Below are positions 1 to 7,865 of a stretch of DNA of 64,000 nt, one piece after another. Location: assembly GCA_021648485.1 (NCBI GenBank), contig JAKISS010000006.1, forward strand, positions 1-64,000. Reading direction: 5' to 3'. Source of the stretch: Gammaproteobacteria bacterium (GTDB lineage Bacteria > Pseudomonadota > Gammaproteobacteria > SZUA-152). The notes under the pieces are model-generated. The model did not search any database and had not been told where the DNA came from. It was given only the letters and a program-made list of their open reading frames with translations. A program made the translations under genes and the position numbers. Within the stretch, counting starts at the first letter, position 1. Each line of letters opens with the position of its first letter.

Positions 1-593
1 CGCTGCTGGACATTCTGGAGCGTGACATCATCCCCACTTATTACGCGCGTAATGGTTTTGGGTATTCGGAAGAATGGGTGCGGTTGTCAAAAAACTCCAT
101 GAAATCCATTTTGCCGCATTTTAACTCGCAGCGCATGGTGATGGATTATGTGGAAAAGTTTTATGCCCCGGCCAGCCAGCAACATCGCAAGCTGAAAAAG
201 GACCAGGCCAATCCGGCGCGGGAACTGGCCGCCTGGAAACAGAAAATCAGCGAGCGCTGGTCTCAGGTCAGTATGCAGCGCATTGATACTGCCCCGGAAC
301 AACTCATGTATGGTGAAACCCTGAAGATTCAGGTCAGCGTTTATCTGGACGGACTGGACTCCAGTGATATCGTGGTGGAATGTCTGGTGGGTACGACGAC
401 AGCTCATGAAGAGTTCATTGTGCAAATGCGTATTCCGTTGCAACCCGATGGCGAAAAAGTCGATAAACAACAGATTTTTACTCTGGACCTGGAGCCTGTA
501 TTGTCCGGTTTGCAGCACTATAAAATCCGTGCGTATCCATACCACACGTTGCAGGCACATCCTTTTGAAACCGGGTATATGATCTGGCTCTAA
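1..593 (+). CDS. Alpha-glucan phosphorylase, C-terminal part (partial)
   Basis: The gene enters from the left edge. The open frame can be read from base 3, upstream of the GTG used by the ORF track. Its first residues (IPTYYARNGFGYSEEW) and the following SILPHFNSQRMVMDYVEKFY match the end of the GT35 alpha-glucan phosphorylases of the DUF3417-containing type, where the C-terminal domain is followed by a beta-rich tail. These enzymes release glucose-1-phosphate from glycogen or maltodextrin in the cytoplasm. The active-site and PLP-binding parts lie outside the window, so activity cannot be judged. No partner gene is visible: a 0.9 kb gene-poor stretch follows. Confidence 0.85.
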   Translation, partial: LLDILERDIIPTYYARNGFGYSEEWVRLSKNSMKSILPHFNSQRMVMDYVEKFYAPASQQHRKLKKDQANPARELAAWKQKISERWSQVSMQRIDTAPEQLMYGETLKIQVSVYLDGLDSSDIVVECLVGTTTAHEEFIVQMRIPLQPDGEKVDKQQIFTLDLEPVLSGLQHYKIRAYPYHTLQAHPFETGYMIWL

Positions 594-774
594 CGATATT
601 TAGATTCCCTCTTTTTTGCGAGAACTGAAAAACGAAATTAAACGAGAAAATGAATGCTTGTTTTTATCGATTAAGCAAACAGTGAGCAGTCAGCCTGCGC
701 CCGTGGTAAGTGATGCTTACTTAGAGGTTCAGTGTGTGCCACAAATGTAGCAGAAAACACACAGCGCCTATCAC

Positions 775-834
775 GCAAAGGTCGCAGAGATACAGGGTAT
801 TTAGTATTTTTCTTCGTTTCTCTGTGACTTTTGC
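775..834. repeat. Degenerate copy of the CGCAGAG-type hairpin repeat
   Basis: The left arm GCAAAGGTCGCAGAGA pairs with TCTCTGTGACTTTTGC about 28 bases later, with 14 of 16 positions matching. The vocabulary (GCAAAGGTCGCAGAG) is the same as in the longer, better preserved hairpin at 63684-63767. This points to two copies of one dispersed palindromic repeat. Repeats of this wording are common between genes of Gammaproteobacteria. Their function is unknown. Confidence 0.55.
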
Positions 835-1206
835 ATTTGCATGCATTGGATTTGATAAAACAACAGGCCTCCAGGTAGCCCCGGTTTTTGACCAGGTATT
901 CTTAACTTAATTTTTTTGGGTTTAATTCCCCGTAGCTTGCTTCGGAGTTGTTTATTTGGCACTGGAGGCGCTTCCTGTGTTTGCAGTGTTGCCGTTGCAT
1001 GTCTGATACCGGGCAAGCTTTTCTCGCTGGAAGAATCGCTCAAGATGTTTGTTTTTTTACCTCCGATCATAAACCTATAACCCGAATTCTTCCGGCCTTC
1101 TTCTGTTTATGTATACAGCAGTTTTCTATGTTCGGCAACGTATAATGGTGTAGGGGATGCGGTATATTTTTGCCGTCTTTTTCTTTGCCGATTTGGGGTT
1201 TCCGGC

Positions 1207-1244
1207 AATCGCAATATGCAAATTAATGTTTGCATATTGCGATT
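1207..1244. repeat. Perfect 16-bp AT-rich palindrome
   Basis: AATCGCAATATGCAAA is followed by a six-base loop and its exact reverse complement. The downstream bases repeat related words (ATATTTGCGATATGCAATATTTG), so further foldings are possible. No T-tract follows, so it does not look like an intrinsic terminator. It may be a protein-binding palindrome or a decayed mobile-element end. Confidence 0.5.
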
Positions 1245-1541
1245 AATATTTGCGATATGCAATATTTGTTGTTGTTGTTTTTTATGCATATATACAGGGT
1301 TTTTTGTATTGCACGAGCACTATGCGTTGTTCAATCTTCCGATAACAATATCCTGTTATTCAGTTCCGATGTTCTACCCCTTAATTCAAGTTAGCTGTCT
1401 GTCAATTTACTAAATCAGAGTAAAGTTTGAACGATTACACCTATTGCTGGTAAGTAATTACGTATATAGAATAGAGCGGATAGAAAAAAATATTGCCGAG
1501 GGTTGGCTAATATCCAAATTGTTAAATATACGGGAGTTCAA

Positions 1542-2015
1542 ATGGGTGTATTAAGGGCCGAGTTAGGTGATTTCAGTAGTGTTGCTTGTTTGAAAGCAAT
1601 TATCGTGGGTATAGAAGATGCATTAGGTGAAAAAGCGACCGCTATTGCACTCATTGCAGCTGGTCGCGCCAGAGGGCGACAGGTGATAGAACAGCTCCAG
1701 CTGACGGGCAAGCAGTTATCACCACAGGATTTATGCGATAAAGTTGCTGCTGTGTTGGGTAAGGATGGTACACGCTTGCTGATTCTTCATAAAATGGAAA
1801 AGACCGATGATGGTTATAAAACGTATTCGACAGATACGGTTTGTTCTGCGGGTGAGCCATCAGAAGGCTCCGAGCGCAAATGCGCCTTTACACTTGGTGT
1901 ACTGCAAGGAGTGCTTGAAAGCGTCTATGGTGGACGATTTCGTGGAAAACATACGGGCTCCGTATTACGAGATGGTGAGTTTGACATATTTGAATATGAG
2001 TTGATTATTCGTTAA
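1542..2015 (+). CDS. Possible V4R-like small-molecule-binding protein
   Basis: This is a 157-residue cytoplasmic protein. I chose ATG 1542 because GGGAG lies five bases upstream; the ORF track's TTG at 1503 has no such site. The N-terminal half is alpha/beta (LKAIIVGIEDALGEKATAIA). The C-terminal part reads CAFTLGVLQGVLESVYGGRF, then HTGSVLRDGEFDIFEYEL. The pattern G-x-LxGxL-(E)-x3-G followed by a Thr/Ser-rich strand, an acidic-Gly turn and an aromatic strand recalls V4R (vinyl 4-reductase-like) domains that bind small hydrophobic ligands. That is a resemblance by eye, not a proven homology. It stands alone, converging with the PIG-L gene. Confidence 0.5.
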   Translation: MGVLRAELGDFSSVACLKAIIVGIEDALGEKATAIALIAAGRARGRQVIEQLQLTGKQLSPQDLCDKVAAVLGKDGTRLLILHKMEKTDDGYKTYSTDTVCSAGEPSEGSERKCAFTLGVLQGVLESVYGGRFRGKHTGSVLRDGEFDIFEYELIIR

Positions 2016-2092
2016 CTGGGTAACTCTAATGTGATTCGTATGAACAGACAGGTTTTGTGCCTTACTCTACTTTGCCCGGTTTGCAGGCTCGG

Positions 2093-2761
2093 CTAAACAA
2101 TTTCTTTTATTACCTGGAAGGCTTCGGCAGCCTGGCAGCCTGCGGCAGCTCCCCTTACTTTTGCAAGTGCGATAATGGCATCCCGACTGCGGGGAAAGGG
2201 AAAGTCATCCAGCTCATTTTCGTAGAGAGTGAGTATTTCCAGTTTTTTTTCCAGATATGTGCTGATGTCTACATAGCGCTGAACAGGCATTCCCGAACCA
2301 TGTGGCGACAGAGAAAAATCAGTTTCCGAGGGTGTTTCATAACCATAAATACGGCGCACACCGGGGTAACGAAACCATTTGCTACAGGCTTTGGCGGCTG
2401 TGGCTACTATGCCATGATCGGTGTGTATGTCGTCAACATAAGGAATGTAAAGGGTGTCAGGGTGCACCGCATTGACAACGTCACCCAGTGCGGTGATGAT
2501 GTCACCCATAGGGAGAGTGTCAAGACGGGTAGTGGGCAGCCCGAGTTCATGGCAGGCGGCAAACCCTGTGGCTTTATAGACTTGAGCAATCTGCCTGGAG
2601 CGGTACTGAATGGTGTCGTGGTCATAGCCGTGTTGTTCATGCATGCAGGTGACAATCAGCCAGTGTACGGTATTGCCTTCTGCAATATGGCGTAGCAACG
2701 TGCCGCCACAGCCAAGTATTTCATCATCGGGGTGCGGGGCGATGACCAGAATAATACTCAT
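2093..2761 (-). CDS. PIG-L family (LmbE-like) N-deacetylase
   Basis: This 222-residue protein has the N-terminal metal site APHPDDE (residues 8-14) and a downstream DIHTDH that would supply the third metal ligand, as in the GlcNAc-PI / MshB / LmbE deacetylase family. Those enzymes hydrolyse an N-acetyl group from an amino-sugar conjugate using Zn2+. I start at the ATG at 2761, preceded by AAGGA; the upstream TTG adds 13 unlikely residues. There is no signal peptide. It is divergent from an inositol-phosphate operon 1.25 kb away. Because several family members act on GlcNAc-inositol compounds, a shared pathway is possible, but no glycosyltransferase partner is visible. The substrate is unknown. 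Confidence 0.88.
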   Translation of the reverse strand: MSIILVIAPHPDDEILGCGGTLLRHIAEGNTVHWLIVTCMHEQHGYDHDTIQYRSRQIAQVYKATGFAACHELGLPTTRLDTLPMGDIITALGDVVNAVHPDTLYIPYVDDIHTDHGIVATAAKACSKWFRYPGVRRIYGYETPSETDFSLSPHGSGMPVQRYVDISTYLEKKLEILTLYENELDDFPFPRSRDAIIALAKVRGAAAGCQAAEAFQVIKEIV

Positions 2762-4009
2762 GTCAGAATATCCTTGTTGGATGAAGTCGCTACGGGGCAA
2801 AAAACAGTGATGCTCGAAAAATCATAAGATTACAGCATCATAACATCATCACTCGAATCAAATTTCAAGTAAAATCAGCAAACCCGCCTGCAATAATTCA
2901 GGCGTATTATTCATATTTGTGCGAATAACACTGGCAATAGAAAACAAGTGTAACCTGGGTAGCCGCAAACAAAACCCAAGTGTATTTAACTGTGGCTGGC
3001 CGTAGATGTCAGCCTGGTTTTTTATCGTTGTAAAATTGTCACTATTCAGCCTGATTTTACAGGTGTTAGCTTTTTTCTTCAGAAGGAATCAGCGCAGCAC
3101 CATCAAATATTTCTGTTTGAGCGTAAATTTGCTAAGGACAGGTGAAATTCCAGTTTTTTGCGACAGCATTGATAATGCGACCTTTATTCATTATCATGCC
3201 GCTGGCATTCGCTGGCATTCGTCAGCTTCACTGGTCATTCACGGGCATCCGTATTTATTTGCGTAATACTTCCCTTGAAGTATAAGTGGTAATGGGAACC
3301 GATAGATGACTCACCCTTGATCAAGGGTTTACGTATTTGAACCTTGGACTTTATGTGTTTGCCAAGAATTGCTCCAAGATAAAGCTTTCTGAAACAGTTA
3401 CTTGAAAATTAATACATATCGGAATAGCGTTTTTTGACCGACGCGAACAATAAATGCGTGGATGAAAAGTCAGAGGCCTGATTCTGACGACAGCCTTGGC
3501 AGTGCGCTTTTGTTTTATCCTAAATTAATCAGTTAAACCGTAGCGAGAGCGACTAAGGTGCGGAAGATAAAGCGTTTTTCAGGTTATTTTGGACGAAAGC
3601 GTATCACCCATACGGTGAGTTCAGCATGTTCTGAAAAATGCTTTAGATTCTGTGCCTTAGGCGCTCGCAGTAGATTTAACTGATTAATTTAGGTTTATGT
3701 ACGGAAAGGTAGTGAATAAACACATTTCTGCCGAAGTGTGTGACTTGGAACTGCACGAGAACAAATACGGTGTGGATTGCGGCGCATAACTCATTCAATA
3801 GAGATCCCGGCTATTCCAGCGATTTATGAGGTGCCGACTGTCTTGAAAAACATGGATAACTACCTGGATGGGAGCTGGGAGAAATTTGAACAGTGAATCA
3901 GGAATACTATCGGCTCGGCCTTATTGCAGAACGACATCAAAGAGAACAAGGGAGGTTTTCCAGAGAAAAATGCTTTCATTAAATGAAAATAATAGGAGAT
4001 ATAAAATAT
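2762..4009. other. 1.25-kb intergenic region between divergent genes, with a MITE
   Basis: No supported gene is present. The ORF at 3006-3266 lacks a ribosome-binding site and recognisable content. A well-formed 175-bp MITE sits at 3519-3693. Downstream of it an open frame without a usable start codon runs to about 3896 and ends KNMDNYLDGSWEKFEQ. It could be the tail of a decayed gene, but I cannot name it. The ribosome-binding site of ino1 (GGAG near 3995) closes the region. Confidence 0.55.
3519..3693. mobile_element. MITE-like element with 19-bp perfect terminal inverted repeats
   Basis: The element begins CCTAAATTAATCAGTTAAA and ends with its exact reverse complement. Imperfect complementarity continues inward for about 40 more bases (both arms contain AAAGC[G/A]TTTTTCAG in inverted orientation). 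The whole 175 bp could fold into one long hairpin. It is flanked on both sides by TTTAT, consistent with a 5-bp target-site duplication. It has no coding capacity, so a transposase would have to act in trans. A small non-autonomous DNA transposon is the straightforward reading. Confidence 0.85.
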
Positions 4010-5110
4010 ATGAGTAAAATCAAGATTGCTATCGTCGGCATAGGAAACTGTGCCAGTTCCCTGATACAGGGCATCCACTATTATCGAGGAAAGGATGAGA
4101 AAGATGCAATCGGGCTGATGCATTGGGAAATTGGCGGATACCAACCCGGCGACATTGAAGTCGTCGCCGCCTTCGATGTGGACAAGCGTAAAATCGGTGT
4201 TGATGTACACGAGGCCATTTTTTCTGCGCCCAACTGTACGACAGTATTTTGCTCCGATATCCCTGCATCCGGCGTCACCGTACAGATGGGCAATATTCTG
4301 GACGGTTTTTCCGATCATATGAAAGATTATGATGATAAACGCACATTTGTGCTGGCAGACAAGCCGGAACCCAGCGAAGCAGATATCGTTCAGCTACTCA
4401 AAGACAGCGGCGCACAAATCCTTTTGAATTACCTGCCGGTTGGCTCCGAGAATGCGACTCGTTTTTATGCCGGTTGTGCCTATAAAGCGGGGCTGGCTTT
4501 TATCAACAATATTCCGGTCTTCATCGCCAGCGACCCCGAAGGACAGTGGGCGCGCCATTTTGAAGAGGCGGGTTTGCCCATCATCGGTGACGACATCAAG
4601 GCCCAGTTGGGGGCGACCATTACCCATCGTACGCTCACCGATCTCTTCGCCAAACGGGGGGTCAAGCTGGAGCGTACCTACCAGCTCAACACTGGTGGTA
4701 ACACCGATTTTCTGAACATGCTCAACCACTCACGCCTGGCATCCAAAAAGGCGTCCAAGACCGAAGCGGTGCAGGCCGTGACCGGCAATCGTATGGATAC
4801 CGACGACATCCATATTGGTCCGAGTGACTACGTGCCCTGGCAAAATGATAACAAGGTTTGTTTCCTGCGCATGGAGGGGACGATGTTTGGCAATGTGCCG
4901 ATGAATCTCGAATTGCGTCTGTCGGTGGAAGATTCGCCCAACTCGGCAGGTGTGTCTATTGATATGGTTCGTTGCGCCAAATTGGCGTTGGATCGTGGCC
5001 AAAGCGGCATTCTGGAAGCGCCATCTGCTTATTTTTGCAAACATCCACTACGCCAGTTCACGGATGATGAGGCTTTTAAAATGATGGAAGACTTTATTAA
5101 TGGTGAATGA
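4010..5110 (+). CDS. ino1: Myo-inositol-1(3)-phosphate synthase
   Basis: The enzyme converts glucose-6-phosphate to inositol phosphate with bound NAD, the committed step of inositol synthesis. The 366-residue product opens with the Rossmann signature IAIVGIGNCASSL and continues with family segments such as [39 protein letters not shown] and GPSDYVPWQNDNK. Its length fits the short prokaryotic (archaeal/actinobacterial) class rather than the ~530-residue eukaryotic one. ATG 4010 is preferred over the ORF-track start because GGAG precedes it and the Rossmann strand begins at once. It heads an operon with the fused cytidylyltransferase/CDP-alcohol transferase (25 bases downstream) and an HD-domain gene. 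Confidence 0.93.
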   Translation: MSKIKIAIVGIGNCASSLIQGIHYYRGKDEKDAIGLMHWEIGGYQPGDIEVVAAFDVDKRKIGVDVHEAIFSAPNCTTVFCSDIPASGVTVQMGNILDGFSDHMKDYDDKRTFVLADKPEPSEADIVQLLKDSGAQILLNYLPVGSENATRFYAGCAYKAGLAFINNIPVFIASDPEGQWARHFEEAGLPIIGDDIKAQLGATITHRTLTDLFAKRGVKLERTYQLNTGGNTDFLNMLNHSRLASKKASKTEAVQAVTGNRMDTDDIHIGPSDYVPWQNDNKVCFLRMEGTMFGNVPMNLELRLSVEDSPNSAGVSIDMVRCAKLALDRGQSGILEAPSAYFCKHPLRQFTDDEAFKMMEDFINGE

Positions 5111-5134
5111 CCAAAGGTGGGTGAGGCTATTGGC

Positions 5135-6499
5135 ATGAAGTGCTTGATCATCGCCGCAGGCAAGGGCAGTCGTCTGCAATCCAGAGGTGATAGCAAGCCC
5201 CTCATTCCCATCCTCGGCATCCCTCTCATTGAACGGGTCATTCGTGCCGCCATGGAGGCTGGTGCGGATGAATTTTTTGTGGTCATTGGCCATCAAGGCG
5301 AGCGGGTGCGTGATTTTCTGGGGCATCTGGCGGATCGCCTTGCGGTTCGGATTACGCCGCTGGTGAATGACGATTGGGATAAAGAAAATGGTCTTTCGGT
5401 ACTCAAGGCCCGAGACGTTTTACAAGAGCCGTTTTTGCTGCTCATGGCGGATCACCTTTTTGATCCCGGTCTGGTCCGACCATTAGCGACGTTGACACTG
5501 GGCGATGGGGAAATCGCGCTAGTGGTGGACAATAACACTGGCAACCCGCTTATCGACATGGAGGATGTCACCCGCGTCAAGCTGGAAGATCATGGCTCTC
5601 CTGATTGCAGTGAAAAGAGTCGCAGTAAAAAAATCACGGGTATTGGCAAAGGACTGGCCGACTTCAATGGTTTCGATACGGGTATTTTCCTGTGTTCCCC
5701 CGCCATCTTCAAGGCATTGGAGCAAAGTGAAGAAAAAAATGGCGATACAACCCTGTCCGGGGCAATACGGATTTTAGCCGATGAAGGACGAGCCAAGGCC
5801 ATCCTGCTGGACGGGTTTTGGATTGATGTGGATGATCCCGCCGCCTTCCAGCGAGCGGAACAGGCTTTGTTAACACGACTGCGTGACAAGCCCAACGACG
5901 GGCCTGTCGCACGTTATTTAAACCGCCCCCTCTCCGTGCGAATGTCCCGGTATCTGGTGCAGCGCGATGTGACGCCCAATCAGATTTCTCTATTCTCGTT
6001 TCTGTGTTCCGTGCTAGCCGCCGGGTTGTTTATGCTCGGCGGGTATTTTTTCCTGATCGTTGGCGGTGTGCTCGCTCAGTTTGCATCCATCATCGATGGT
6101 TGTGATGGCGAAGTGGCTCGGCTCAAGTACCAAAGCAGCGACATCGGTGGCTGGTACGATGCGGTACTGGATCGCTACGCGGATGCCTTTTTGCTGTTCG
6201 GTTTGACCTGGCACCTGCTGGCGGTGGACATGAGCGGCTGGATTCTGTGGATCGGTTTCATGGCCATTATTGGCTCGTTCATGCTGAGTTACACTGCGGA
6301 TAAATACGACAATCTGATGCGTGAACGGGTCCAGGCCGGGAGCAAAGTCGGGTTACGGATGGGGCGCGACGTGCGCGTGTTCCTCATCTTTCTGGGTGCA
6401 ATAACCAATTTGGTGTTACCCATTCTGGTGTTGATCGCCGTGGTGATGAATATCGAGACCCTGCGTCGAGTGAGAATGGCGCTTGATGGACAGCGTTGA
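5135..6499 (+). CDS. Bifunctional CTP:inositol-1-P cytidylyltransferase / CDP-inositol transferase
   Basis: A 454-residue fusion. Residues ~1-235 are a nucleotidyltransferase (AAGKGSRL near the N-terminus, a GDSKPL lysine segment, a WIDVDDPAAF end). Residues ~255-450 are a membrane CDP-alcohol phosphatidyltransferase whose motif D-x2-D-G-x2-A-R-x8-G-x3-D-x3-D is complete from Asp321 to Asp346. The arrangement matches the IPCT/DIPPS enzyme of (hyper)thermophiles. That enzyme makes CDP-inositol and joins it to a second inositol phosphate to give phosphorylated di-myo-inositol phosphate. The CDP-alcohol half could instead act on a lipid acceptor. ATG 5135 has GAGG eight bases upstream. The adjacent ino1 supplies its substrate. 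Confidence 0.88.
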   Translation: MKCLIIAAGKGSRLQSRGDSKPLIPILGIPLIERVIRAAMEAGADEFFVVIGHQGERVRDFLGHLADRLAVRITPLVNDDWDKENGLSVLKARDVLQEPFLLLMADHLFDPGLVRPLATLTLGDGEIALVVDNNTGNPLIDMEDVTRVKLEDHGSPDCSEKSRSKKITGIGKGLADFNGFDTGIFLCSPAIFKALEQSEEKNGDTTLSGAIRILADEGRAKAILLDGFWIDVDDPAAFQRAEQALLTRLRDKPNDGPVARYLNRPLSVRMSRYLVQRDVTPNQISLFSFLCSVLAAGLFMLGGYFFLIVGGVLAQFASIIDGCDGEVARLKYQSSDIGGWYDAVLDRYADAFLLFGLTWHLLAVDMSGWILWIGFMAIIGSFMLSYTADKYDNLMRERVQAGSKVGLRMGRDVRVFLIFLGAITNLVLPILVLIAVVMNIETLRRVRMALDGQR

Positions 6500-7067
6500 C
6501 TGCGCCAAGCAAAAAATCCGTGCAGTGATCGCCGGCTCGCGAGTGCCTGAAGATCCCGGTCACGCCGACAACACCCTGAAATGGCTTTTGCACCTGCAAC
6601 CGGATGTCGGCGTGGCTCTGCAATTAGCGGCACTGGCCCATGATATCGACCGGGCAATTGAGGAGGTCAAGGTACAGCGCGCAGATTTCGACGATTACAA
6701 CGCCTTCAAGGCAGCCCATGCCCGACACGGTGCGGAACTATTGCGCCCGATTTTAACCGCATGCGATGTGGCGCGAGATATTGTGGACGAGACTTGCCGC
6801 CTGGTAACGATCCACGAGGTGGGCGGCGACCCCGACGCCGATCTGCTGAAGGATGCAGACAGCATTTCCTATTTTGATGTCAACCTGCCTCTCTACTACC
6901 AGCGCGAGGGGTGGGCCGAGACCAAACGGCGATCACTTTGGGGTTATCAGCGCCTCTCCGCACGAGCGAGAAAAATCGTCGGGAACATTGATTATGAAGA
7001 AGGGGCGATAAACCGACTGTTGCGGGAAGTCATTCATGACAAATCGGTACGGCTGTATGGATGCTAA
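6486..7067 (+). CDS. HD-domain phosphohydrolase-like protein
   Basis: A 193-residue protein whose ATG overlaps the end of the preceding gene by 14 bases, so translational coupling is likely. HD-superfamily features are visible: a first histidine in DPGHADNTL (His26), the HD pair in LAALAHDID (His52-Asp53), and a later KDADSISYFDVN that could supply the last metal-binding aspartate. HD proteins are metal-dependent phosphohydrolases, often of nucleotides or phosphate esters. The position after ino1 and the IPCT/DIPPS-like fusion suggests dephosphorylation of an inositol intermediate. That is inference only; no inositol-specific residue can be recognised. Confidence 0.7.
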   Translation: MDSVDCAKQKIRAVIAGSRVPEDPGHADNTLKWLLHLQPDVGVALQLAALAHDIDRAIEEVKVQRADFDDYNAFKAAHARHGAELLRPILTACDVARDIVDETCRLVTIHEVGGDPDADLLKDADSISYFDVNLPLYYQREGWAETKRRSLWGYQRLSARARKIVGNIDYEEGAINRLLREVIHDKSVRLYGC

Positions 7068-7297
7068 CGATCCACAAACCGTAGTGGCTGACGTTTGCAC
7101 TCGGCAAAGCAATCTACGGCGTTGAGGTGTTGTATGTGCAGGACGTTTTCCGGTGTCCCGAAATATCGCCAGTGCCTGGTGCGCCCACCACTGTCTTGGA
7201 GATCACTAATCTTTTGATGACCAGAAGCTGGGCCCATACGAGACTGCGATGTTATCAAATCTCGATGAATAGCAACCTAAGGAATGGGATATACGGT

Positions 7298-7768
7298 ATG
7301 CCGACAACGATGAAGATAGGATATTATTTTTTTCTTATTACTTTTTTTTCTCCCGGTCTCACCTTTGGGGCGAATGCTGGGGAAAATTTTTTACGGATAG
7401 AGAAAAGCACACAATCTAACGCTGATCTACGTATTATCTCTATTGGTGGATTCGGGTTTGACGATGGAAAGATTGGTCATGTCGATTTGTCATATATCAA
7501 ATCTGTTAATGAAGGTGATAGCTTGGCGATGGATGCCGGTGCAGCTTATGCATATAACGCGGGTGCTACCTTTTTTGTCGGTGGGGGGTTTTTGCTCGGA
7601 TACAATTGGGATAAAAATGGTGTTATTGGTGCCTTTTATCCTGAAGCAGGTGTTGTTATTAACATCACAAAGTCAGCGGGAGTGATTCTTAGCACCAAAC
7701 GCTATTTCAATTTATATGACAACACAGAAGATGTCATTATGTTTGGGTTACTTTTTAGTGATCTTTAA
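7298..7768 (+). CDS. Small exported, probably outer-membrane protein of unknown family
   Basis: From ATG 7298 (GGAATGGGAT upstream) the product is about 156 residues and starts with a hydrophobic export signal (MKIGYYFFLITFF ... LTFGANAG). The mature part alternates short polar and hydrophobic strands with many Gly and aromatic residues (LRIISIGGFGFDDG, ATFFVGGGFLLGYNW) and ends GLLFSDL. That is the texture of a small beta-barrel or YfaZ-type protein. I do not recognise a defined family. The longer ORF-track start at 7127 adds non-signal sequence and is unlikely. It is followed by the convergent anti-sigma gene. Confidence 0.55.
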   Translation: MPTTMKIGYYFFLITFFSPGLTFGANAGENFLRIEKSTQSNADLRIISIGGFGFDDGKIGHVDLSYIKSVNEGDSLAMDAGAAYAYNAGATFFVGGGFLLGYNWDKNGVIGAFYPEAGVVINITKSAGVILSTKRYFNLYDNTEDVIMFGLLFSDL

Positions 7769-7865
7769 ACAGACTCAATGTATAAGTTGACCAGGTGTCA
7801 CAATACACCGAGAAATTCCACCCGTAGCAGGGCGTGATCTCTCGCCATTTTCAGGCTTTCCTAAT

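Larger units (their letters stand above)
594..1541. other. Gene-poor intergenic stretch
   Basis: No convincing gene is present. The ORFs here (801-1070, 948-1145, 1107-1289, 1216-1413) have no ribosome-binding site, low-complexity translations and no family resemblance. The stretch holds a degenerate hairpin repeat at 775-834 and a perfect AT-rich palindrome at 1207-1244, both listed separately. The last ~100 bases should hold the promoter of the gene at 1542, but no clear -35/-10 pair was recognised. Confidence 0.6.

Noticed and set aside
2057-2695. 212-codon + strand ORF opposite the PIG-L gene
   Set aside because: A shadow of the minus-strand deacetylase, whose AHPDDE motif and ribosome-binding site decide the strand.
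3750-3896. Start-less + strand frame ending KNMDNYLDGSWEKFEQ downstream of the MITE
   Set aside because: Reads like a protein C-terminus, but has no start codon, no recognised family and is only about 50 codons. Mentioned in the intergenic entry only.
7064-7258. Minus-strand ORF with the plausible-looking segment HWRYFGTPENVLHIQHLNAV
   Set aside because: No ribosome-binding site, overlaps the end of the HD-domain gene, and no family could be named. It could be a gene scrap, but the evidence is only the look of the translation.
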